The position numbers were made by a program, and so were the translations under genes. Shown here in pieces: positions 27,654 to 34,651 of a stretch of 34,651 nucleotides of DNA. Location of the stretch: assembly GCA_902533775.1 (NCBI GenBank), contig CACANA010000010.1, positions 1 through 34,651 on the forward strand, given 5' to 3'. Within the stretch, counting starts at the first letter, position 1. Each line of letters begins with the position of its first letter. The stretch is from an uncultured Pelagibacteraceae bacterium. Its GTDB lineage: Bacteria; Pseudomonadota; Alphaproteobacteria; Pelagibacterales; Pelagibacteraceae. The notes beneath the pieces were generated by a model, which was not told where the DNA came from, ran no database searches, and saw only the letters and a list, made by a program, of their open reading frames with translations.

Positions 27654-28781
27654 ATGGATAAAATTAAAACCACACATGTTGGAAGTCTGCCAAGATCAAA
27701 AAAACTATCTGAAATACTTTTTAAAAAAGATAAAAATGAATTATTTAATCAAGGAGAACTTGATAAGATAATTGAAGAAGATGTAAACAAAATTGTAAAA
27801 AAACAAATTGATATCGGAATTGACATTGTAAGTGATGGTGAAATGTCAAAAATAAGTTACGCTACCTACGTCAAAGATCGATTACATGGCTTTAGTGGTG
27901 AAAGCGAAAGAAGAGCTCCTAAAGACTTAGATGATTTTCCATCATATAAAGAAAAAATTGCAAAATCAGGAGGCACACCTACTTATACAAGACCATGTTG
28001 TACTGCTGATTTAAAAATTAAAGATACTAAATCTTTAACTAAAGATATCAGTAATTTAAAATCTGCATTAAAAAAAAATAACCATTCTCAAGGATTTATA
28101 AACTCTGCATCACCAGGAGTAATTTCAAATTTCCTTCCAAACAAATTCTATAAAAATGACGATAAGTATTTAGAGGCATTATCAAAAATGATGAAAACTG
28201 AATATGATGAAATAACAAAAAATGATTTATTATTGCAAATTGATTGTCCAGATCTTGCACTTGCAAGACATATGACTTTTAAAAATGTATCAGATGAAGA
28301 ATTTTTAGTAAGAGCTGAAAAACAAATCGAATGTCTTAATGAAGCAATCAAAGATATCGATGCCTCTAAGTTGAGAATGCATATCTGCTGGGGAAATTAT
28401 GAAGGACCACATATTCACGATATTGGATTAGAAAAAATATTACCTATTGCTTTAAAAGCAAATATCCAAACTTATTTAATTGAAGCCTCGAACCCAAGAC
28501 ATGCTCATGAATGGCAGGTTTTTGAGAATATTAAACTTCCTAATGATAAAGTAATAGTTCCTGGTGTAATAGACTCAACCTCAAACTTCATAGAGCATGA
28601 AGAGTTAGTAAAAAATAGAATAATTCAGTATTCAAAAGTAATTGATAAAGATCAATTGATGGCTGGAAGTGATTGTGGATTTAGTACTTTTGCAGGCTTT
28701 GGAAATGTTGATGAAAATATTGTTTACAAGAAATTTGAATCTTTAGTCGCAGGTGCAGAGCTTGCGTCAAATGCGATTTAA
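27654..28781 (+). CDS. MetE C-terminal-like (cobalamin-independent methionine synthase II family) protein
   Basis: KTTHVGSLPRSKKLSEIL N-terminus; Zn-ligand-like HICWGNYEGPH and GSDCGFSTFAGFG. ATG at 27654 preferred over 27627 (avoids overlap). Confidence 0.85.
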   Translation: MDKIKTTHVGSLPRSKKLSEILFKKDKNELFNQGELDKIIEEDVNKIVKKQIDIGIDIVSDGEMSKISYATYVKDRLHGFSGESERRAPKDLDDFPSYKEKIAKSGGTPTYTRPCCTADLKIKDTKSLTKDISNLKSALKKNNHSQGFINSASPGVISNFLPNKFYKNDDKYLEALSKMMKTEYDEITKNDLLLQIDCPDLALARHMTFKNVSDEEFLVRAEKQIECLNEAIKDIDASKLRMHICWGNYEGPHIHDIGLEKILPIALKANIQTYLIEASNPRHAHEWQVFENIKLPNDKVIVPGVIDSTSNFIEHEELVKNRIIQYSKVIDKDQLMAGSDCGFSTFAGFGNVDENIVYKKFESLVAGAELASNAI

Positions 28782-28854
28782 AAACTACTTTTAAATTCCC
28801 TAAGGAATATATATCCTTTCATCCATAAATTTAAATTTAATGAGGGAAACAAAT

Positions 28855-30075
28855 ATGAAAAAAATATTAATATCTTTATTGTTTCTTCTTTTTGGAACTT
28901 CTGTTTACGCAGATTGTAACATTAAGAGTGGATCAATAAATATTTTAGCTAATGATTTTCCAGCTTTAAGAACTTTCGTGGAAACAGCTAAAGGATGTAA
29001 AGGAAGTGCGGATTTTAAAGTCACACATTCATCTGAGCACAATAAAATTGCTGTGCCAGCTCTAACTGCAAATCCATCGGAGTTTTCTGCAAGAATTGCA
29101 GCAAATAGCTCTATAGTTCCTTTGATGAACCAAGACTTAATTAGACCACTTGATGATCTTGTTAAGAAATATGGAAAAGGAATACAAGACTCTCAATTGA
29201 TAACAATTGATGGAAAAATAATGGCAGTTGCTTTTATGGCAAATACTCAGCACTTATATTACAGAGAAGATGTTTTAAAAGAATTGGGTATAGCTGTTCC
29301 TAAAACATATGAGGAAGTAGTTGCGGCATCAGAAAAAATAAGAGCATCTGGTAAAATGCAATATCCTTACGCAGCAGCATACAAAGCTGGTTGGAATTTA
29401 GCAGAAGAATTCGTTAACATGTACATTGGACATGGAGGAGAATTCTTTAAAGCAGGAACTGCTCAACCAAGCATTAACAATACAAAAGGTGTAGCAACAT
29501 TAAATATGCTAAAAAAATTAGCAGGTTTAAGTAACCCAGATTATTTAACTCACGATAGTGAAGCTATTAAAGTTGAATGGGAATCTGGAAATGTTGCATT
29601 AATGACCCTTTGGGCATCAAGATCAGGAACATTGCTTGATGATGATGGTGATGCAAAAATTACAGCTGCAACTAAATTAACTGGACCAGCAACAGTTGCT
29701 GGAGGAAACATACCAGCGGCGACTTTATGGTGGGACGGTTTCACATTAGCAAAAAATAGATCTGACGCTGATGCTGAAGCAACATTTAGAGCTTTGGCAC
29801 ACGCAGCTGCTAACAAAAAGATGGTTGCAGATGCAGCGGATCAAGCTGTTTGGTTAATTGAAGGTTTTAAACCTGGACCAAAATCAATTGGAGTTATCGA
29901 AGCTGTTAAAATGAAAGCTAAACCATATCCAATGTTACCACAAATGGGTTTAATGCATGGTGCATTAGGAAGTGAGATTGTTGAATTTTTACAAGGTAAA
30001 GAGTCAGCAGAACAAGCTTTAAAAGATGTGGAAGCAGCTTACATGAGTAAAGCAAAAGAACAAGGCTTTCTATAA
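28855..30075 (+). CDS. Carbohydrate-type (family 1) ABC transporter substrate-binding protein
   Basis: Signal peptide from ATG 28855 (MKKILISLLFLLFGTSVYADC) preceded by GAGGGA SD; YYREDVLKELGIAVPKTYEEVVAASEKI; precedes MalF/MalG-like permeases. Confidence 0.9.
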   Translation: MKKILISLLFLLFGTSVYADCNIKSGSINILANDFPALRTFVETAKGCKGSADFKVTHSSEHNKIAVPALTANPSEFSARIAANSSIVPLMNQDLIRPLDDLVKKYGKGIQDSQLITIDGKIMAVAFMANTQHLYYREDVLKELGIAVPKTYEEVVAASEKIRASGKMQYPYAAAYKAGWNLAEEFVNMYIGHGGEFFKAGTAQPSINNTKGVATLNMLKKLAGLSNPDYLTHDSEAIKVEWESGNVALMTLWASRSGTLLDDDGDAKITAATKLTGPATVAGGNIPAATLWWDGFTLAKNRSDADAEATFRALAHAAANKKMVADAADQAVWLIEGFKPGPKSIGVIEAVKMKAKPYPMLPQMGLMHGALGSEIVEFLQGKESAEQALKDVEAAYMSKAKEQGFL

Positions 30076-30087
30076 TCAATAAATTTT

Positions 30088-30111
30088 AAGTGGGGATGAA
30101 AATCCCCACTT
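30088..30111 (+). terminator. Hairpin with GAAA tetraloop 3' of the carbohydrate-type SBP
   Basis: AAGTGGGGAT-GAAA-ATCCCCACTT, perfect 10-bp stem, no following T-tract. Confidence 0.75.
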
Positions 30112-30120
30112 ATTACATTA

Positions 30121-31149
30121 ATGCCTAACAAAACTTTTTTTTGGTTTTTCTTGCCAACTGGATTGGCAATGATTTTATTTATAGGTCTTCCTATTATTTC
30201 AACAGGGATACAATCATTTTATGCGCAGCACGACCAAGTAGTTAAGGAAGTAAAAAAATGTGATCCTTTTGGATGTACAGTTTCTATAGTTGTTGACCAA
30301 GAAAAAACCTCAAAAATTCGAGAAGAAAAGCCTTTAGGAAAATTCAACGGATTTGGGACTTATGTAGATAGAAATCATCTTGCAATAGAAGAAATTGGAA
30401 AATTTTGGAATGAAACTAATAGTTTTGAGGAATTTGTAGATCAAGTTACCAACCTACCCTTTTACAAGGCTCTAATTTTTACTTTAACTTATTGTTTGTT
30501 TGTAACGCCTAACGTCTTACTTTTAGGTTTTATAATTGCATTAAGTCTTAATGCAGTAACTAGAAGAATTAGAGGGCCACTAATATTTGGAACCATATTG
30601 CCGATGATTGTTACTCCATTGGTGGGTTCTTTAGTTTTATTTTGGATGATAGATGCAGAAGGAATTATTGGCGCGAATTTGCAGATGTTAATGGATGACC
30701 CTTATTTATCGTTAAAATCCTCAAAAACTCTTACTTGGATAACTATAATAATTTATGGAATTTGGCACCATTCACCATTTGCTTTTGTAGTATTTTATGC
30801 AGCTTTACAAACTGTTCCCCAAGAACCTGTTGAAGCAGCTATTATTGATGGAGCATCAAGATGGCAGAGAGTAAGACATATTGTTTTGCCTCATATTTAT
30901 CCCGTAGTTACATTTGTTGCTCTTATTTCATTGATGGATAATTTTAGAGTTTTTGAGCCCATAATTGGTTTCAGTGCTGAAGGAAGCGCTCAGTCTTTGT
31001 CTTGGTTGATTTATGACAATCTCGTAAATGAGGAAGTAATATTATTTGGTTCAGCCGCTGCCACTTCAATGATGACAATTGTTGGTATAGCGATACTTTT
31101 AGCACCAGTTTTAATAAGAACTTGGAAAGAATTTAGGACAGCTAGATAA
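30121..31149 (+). CDS. MalF-type ABC sugar permease
   Basis: EAA-loop EPVEAAIIDGASRWQRVRHIVLPHIYPV; located between SBP and MalG-type permease. Confidence 0.9.
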   Translation: MPNKTFFWFFLPTGLAMILFIGLPIISTGIQSFYAQHDQVVKEVKKCDPFGCTVSIVVDQEKTSKIREEKPLGKFNGFGTYVDRNHLAIEEIGKFWNETNSFEEFVDQVTNLPFYKALIFTLTYCLFVTPNVLLLGFIIALSLNAVTRRIRGPLIFGTILPMIVTPLVGSLVLFWMIDAEGIIGANLQMLMDDPYLSLKSSKTLTWITIIIYGIWHHSPFAFVVFYAALQTVPQEPVEAAIIDGASRWQRVRHIVLPHIYPVVTFVALISLMDNFRVFEPIIGFSAEGSAQSLSWLIYDNLVNEEVILFGSAAATSMMTIVGIAILLAPVLIRTWKEFRTAR

Positions 31150-32031
31150 ATGGAATACGGACTTGATAAAAGATCGAATGCTTTAAAAATTTTTAATACA
31201 ACCTTTATAATAGTTTGGTTGTTGGTTGCATGCTTTCCATTTATTTGGACTTTCTGGGGATCATTTAAAGTAAGAGCTGATTTTTTTTCAAGAGCTGACT
31301 GGTGGTATGCTATTACAGCATTCAATACGTTGTTAGAAACTGGAGGAAAGTTTACAACAGATGCTTATAGTCAAGCATGGACAGAAGGAGAGTTTTGGAA
31401 AGCATCTAGAAATACAGTTATAGTTACATTTTTTGTTGTAACCATTTCATTGTTCCTCGGGACCTTAGGAGCTTACGCTTTATCTAGGTCTACAAGAAAT
31501 TACGCATTTTGGATTTTAATTGCTGCATTAATTTTTAGAGCAATGCCTCATATTACATTAGTCTCTGGTTATTTATTTCCTTTTTTTCAATTACAAATTT
31601 GGGGAATACTACCAACAACCATTGTTGTTCTTGTTGCAATAAATCAACCATTTACTTTGTGGTTATTGTATTCATTTTTTAAAACTGTTCCTAAAGAACT
31701 TGATGAAAGTGCTTTAATTGATGGCTGCTCTTATTTTCAAGCATTTAGACATATCATTATGCCAGTTATGTGGCCTGGAGTAATAACAGCTGGATTATTT
31801 AGTTTAATGCTTGCGTATAATGATTTTACAGTGACAGCTCTTTTATTAAATCAGGAAAATCATACTATGGTACCCAAAATCCAAAGTTATCTTGGAACAA
31901 ATCAACATGAAGGTAATTTGATGTGGGCTGTTTCAGCAGTTGTTTCAGCTACTGCTCCTTTATTTATGTTAGTTATGTTTTTCCAAAGACAAGTAATCAG
32001 TGGATTAACAGCTGGTGCTGTGAAGGGATAA
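31150..32031 (+). CDS. MalG-type ABC sugar permease
   Basis: WTFWGSFKVRADFF, TVIVTFFVVTISLFLGTLGAYALSR, KELDESALIDGCSYFQAFRHIIMPVMWPGVITAGLF. Confidence 0.92.
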   Translation: MEYGLDKRSNALKIFNTTFIIVWLLVACFPFIWTFWGSFKVRADFFSRADWWYAITAFNTLLETGGKFTTDAYSQAWTEGEFWKASRNTVIVTFFVVTISLFLGTLGAYALSRSTRNYAFWILIAALIFRAMPHITLVSGYLFPFFQLQIWGILPTTIVVLVAINQPFTLWLLYSFFKTVPKELDESALIDGCSYFQAFRHIIMPVMWPGVITAGLFSLMLAYNDFTVTALLLNQENHTMVPKIQSYLGTNQHEGNLMWAVSAVVSATAPLFMLVMFFQRQVISGLTAGAVKG

Positions 32032-32690
32032 TGAGTTACAAAGCTGTTTTATTTGGTTCTATTGGAACTTTAGCTGAGACTTCAGATCTTCAAAGAGATG
32101 CATTTAATGAAGCTTTTAAAATAAGTGGATTAGACTGGTTTTGGGATGAAGATATATACAGAAAACTATTGTCAAAATCAGGTGGAACTACGAGAATTAA
32201 TGATTACGCAAAAGATACTAGTGTTGAAATAGACGGAAAAAAAATAAGAAATTTAAAAACCAAAATTTTTAATGAATATTTAAACAAACACAAAGTTGAG
32301 CCTAGAGACGGTGTAAAAGAAATAATTCAATTTTGCAAAAAGAACAAAATTAAAATTGGGCTTGCTAGCTCAACAACAAGTAACAATATCAATTCTATAT
32401 TTAACTCGTTAAGAGGAAGAATTGAAAAAAAAGATTTTGATTTTATCGGCAATAATGAATTCATATTAAGAGAAAAACCATATCCCGATATTTATAATTA
32501 TGCTTTAAAATACTTGAATATTAACTCAGACGAATGTGTGGCAATTGAAGATACAGAAGAAAGTTTAAATTCTGCTTTAAGTGCAGATATAAAATGCATT
32601 GCGTTTCCTGGAAAATATCACACTCAATACGAATTTGATGGAAACTATTTAAAGGTTAATAAATTATCAAAAAAAATCTTTAATAAATAA
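32031..32690 (+). CDS. HAD-superfamily protein (CbbY/beta-phosphoglucomutase-like) lacking the motif I aspartates
   Basis: ATG at 32031 overlaps permease TAA; MSYKAVLFGSIGTLAETSDLQRDAFNEAF, ASSTTSNN (motif II), REKPYPDIY (motif III Lys), AIEDTEESL (motif IV). Motif I reads FGSIGTL rather than FDxDGTL. Confidence 0.85.
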   Translation: MSYKAVLFGSIGTLAETSDLQRDAFNEAFKISGLDWFWDEDIYRKLLSKSGGTTRINDYAKDTSVEIDGKKIRNLKTKIFNEYLNKHKVEPRDGVKEIIQFCKKNKIKIGLASSTTSNNINSIFNSLRGRIEKKDFDFIGNNEFILREKPYPDIYNYALKYLNINSDECVAIEDTEESLNSALSADIKCIAFPGKYHTQYEFDGNYLKVNKLSKKIFNK

Positions 32691-33294
32691 TATCTCTAAT
32701 AATGTAAAAAATTATAACTAACATAAATATTATAATAAAAATATTTATGTATTTCCAAAAGCTTCTGTTATTTAATTTGTTCGAAAAAATCTTAGATAAA
32801 TATCCTAAAGAAAAAAAAAATAAAAAAGAGGCTATTGAAGCACCTATTCCAAAGTAAATTTTGTTTTCAATATTAAAAGATTTTGAGAAATTTCCTAAAA
32901 AAAATACTGTATCAGAATATACGTGAGGATTTAAATATGTAAAACCTAAGGTCTTAATAAAAATATTAAATGAACTCTGTGCTATGACATTATTTTTAAA
33001 TTCTAAAGATTTAAATTTAAATATTTCTTTAATTTTTCCATAAATAAAAAAAGATAAAAAAATAATTAAAAGGATATTTAAAATCAGCTCCACTACATTA
33101 TTAAAATAATTAGAAAAATAATTAAATAAGAAGATACCTAAGAAAATTAAAATCAAATCAGATAATGCACAGACTAAGCAAACTAAAAATATATATTGTC
33201 TCTTTAGTCCTTGCTCTATTACAAAAACATTTTGTGGTCCTATTGCAAAAATTAATGTTAAACCCGTCAAAAAACCTAAAAAAAGAAAAGACAT
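32680..33294 (-). CDS. LysE family amino-acid exporter
   Basis: GFLTGLTLIFAIGPQNVFVIEQGLKRQYIFLVCLVCALSDLILI; FTYLNPHVYSDTVFFLG. Confidence 0.93.
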   Translation of the reverse strand: MSFLFLGFLTGLTLIFAIGPQNVFVIEQGLKRQYIFLVCLVCALSDLILIFLGIFLFNYFSNYFNNVVELILNILLIIFLSFFIYGKIKEIFKFKSLEFKNNVIAQSSFNIFIKTLGFTYLNPHVYSDTVFFLGNFSKSFNIENKIYFGIGASIASFLFFFSLGYLSKIFSNKLNNRSFWKYINIFIIIFMLVIIFYIIRDIIY

Positions 33295-33296
33295 GT

Positions 33297-34478
33297 TTAA
33301 GAAACTGATTTTTTATCAGCGACAAAACTTACTAAAATAATTAATATTAAAAAAGGAATACAAATAAGATTCATCATTTTCCATCCAATAGAATTTAGTA
33401 AAATTCCAGCCGATAAACTAGCCAAAGCCATAGTTGAAAAAACAATTAAATCATTTATCCCTTGTACTTTAAATTTTTCTTCTTTGTTATAAGTCAAAAC
33501 TACTAAGCTGGTACCTGATATAAACAAAAAATTCCAACCGAGACCTAAAAAAATTAATGAGAGCATATAATTAAGATATGTCTGTTCAAATAAACTTAAA
33601 AGAACAGTGATGAAAAAAAATAAAACTCCACCATAAATTATTGCACTGTGTCCAAATTTTTTTATTAAATTACCTGTTATTAGCGAAGGTAAAAACATTG
33701 CAACCACATGAAATTGTAAAACCAGACCAGTTTCTTTTAAGCTCATATTTTCCATAACATGCATACTTAAAGGAGTTGCTGTCATTAAAAATGACATTAC
33801 AGCATAAGCAAAAGCAGCTGCAGTAATTGCTTGTAAAAATCTTGGTTGTAATACGATAGATTTGAGATTTCTTATATTTCCTTCCTTTAGACTATCCTCC
33901 TGAACATTTTCTACATTTTTAAAAAAAAATAAAAAAACTCCAGGCATGAAAGAAAGGAAAGATAGCAAAAGATAAGAACCTACATACAATTGATCTTGGA
34001 TTAAATCTTTAGTGTAATTTGCAAGACTTATGCCTAAAAATGCTGACACAATCCCTGCCATTAGAAGAGTAGAAATTGCTTTTGGTATTTTGTCTTTTTC
34101 AACACTTTCAGCTGCTGCAAATCTATATTGATGATTAAATGCAGCTCCCATTCCAAGAATTAAGCAAGATAGACAAAATAAATTAAAACTTTTCTGACTG
34201 ATTGCAAAAGCAGCAAGTAGTGCAGAACATGAACTTCCTATAGCCGCAAATACAAAACCATTTCTCCTTCCAATTTTACTCATAATATTTGCCGCTAAGA
34301 CAGTAAAACTTGCAGTTCCAACTACAAATAAAGCAGTTGGTAAGGTTGACAAAGATTGATTTGAGCTAATTTGGGAACCAACTATTCCACTCAGAAATAC
34401 TGTTATTGTTGCTGTGGTGAAACCAAATATCTGACTTAAAGTAAGTAAAGATAAATTTCTATTCATAATTAGCGTCAA
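33297..34478 (-). CDS. Major facilitator superfamily transporter
   Basis: 393 aa, about 12 TM segments, NIMSKIGRRNGFVFAAIGSSCSALLAAF after TM2-like region. Confidence 0.85.
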   Translation of the reverse strand: MTLIMNRNLSLLTLSQIFGFTTATITVFLSGIVGSQISSNQSLSTLPTALFVVGTASFTVLAANIMSKIGRRNGFVFAAIGSSCSALLAAFAISQKSFNLFCLSCLILGMGAAFNHQYRFAAAESVEKDKIPKAISTLLMAGIVSAFLGISLANYTKDLIQDQLYVGSYLLLSFLSFMPGVFLFFFKNVENVQEDSLKEGNIRNLKSIVLQPRFLQAITAAAFAYAVMSFLMTATPLSMHVMENMSLKETGLVLQFHVVAMFLPSLITGNLIKKFGHSAIIYGGVLFFFITVLLSLFEQTYLNYMLSLIFLGLGWNFLFISGTSLVVLTYNKEEKFKVQGINDLIVFSTMALASLSAGILLNSIGWKMMNLICIPFLILIILVSFVADKKSVS

Positions 34479-34549
34479 TATATTTTTGCTGTTATTTAAA
34501 TATTTATATAGATGTTTTGAATTTTAATATAGAAGATATTATTTAAATT

Positions 34550-34651
34550 ATGATTGGTATATTAGGAGGTATGGGAACTCAAGCGGGCTTAGACTTTTGT
34601 GATAAGCTCGCAAAATTAAATAGAGGAAAATTAGATCAAAAATATCCAATG
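34550..34651 (+). CDS. Aspartate/glutamate racemase family protein, N-terminus only (truncated by window end)
   Basis: Manual translation MIGILGGMGTQAGLDFCDKLAKLNRGKLDQKYPM, typical (M)GILGGMGPxA start of the family. Confidence 0.75.
   Translation, partial: MIGILGGMGTQAGLDFCDKLAKLNRGKLDQKYPM

Noticed and set aside
21190-31325. ORFs 21190..21393 -, 25390..25590 +, 26014..26289 -, 28148..28351 -, 29550..29816 -, 31011..31325 -
   Set aside because: All lie antisense within well-supported coding sequences.
31923-32030. Track start of the HAD gene at 31923
   Set aside because: The extension is an out-of-frame read through the permease end; ATG 32031 with TAATG coupling matches the HAD N-terminus.
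1-34651. Search by eye for tRNA genes, CRISPR arrays, transposases, phage or toxin-antitoxin genes
   Set aside because: No convincing signal found; a tool-based scan (tRNAscan-SE, CRISPR finder, Rfam) would be needed to exclude cryptic ones.

Overview
AT-rich, gene-dense window that looks like the streamlined genome of a SAR11/Pelagibacterales alphaproteobacterium; this is inferred from composition, very short intergenic gaps and gene repertoire, and was not tested by search. Main contents: (1) a compact TPP riboswitch on the minus strand directly abutting a truncated Na+/solute symporter, probably the ThiV-type thiamine-precursor transporter; (2) a TauE/SafE-like exporter, two tandem small membrane proteins (one absent from the ORF track) and an ABC-2 exporter; (3) a redox module of two c-type cytochromes, cytochrome b561, a thioredoxin-like protein and a DUF4396-like protein; (4) a taurine module of ald, a class III aminotransferase and tauABC, where TauC carries a very large N-terminal extension; (5) a Fe3+-type ABC transporter with a Fur-box-like site; (6) a dual winged-helix regulator with 32-bp-spaced direct repeats in its promoter; (7) a short Pta, an HpsN-like (HisD family) dehydrogenase and a ProW/ProX-type transporter without an ATPase; (8) the most unusual locus, 24.6-32.7 kb: two double SnoaL/NTF2-like proteins, a double-cupin protein, a stand-alone MetE-C-like Zn methyltransferase homologue, a carbohydrate-type ABC transporter without an ATPase, and a HAD protein whose catalytic DxD motif is replaced by G-S-I. 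A LysE exporter, an MFS transporter and a truncated Asp/Glu racemase-like gene close the window. No tRNA, rRNA, CRISPR array or mobile element was recognised.
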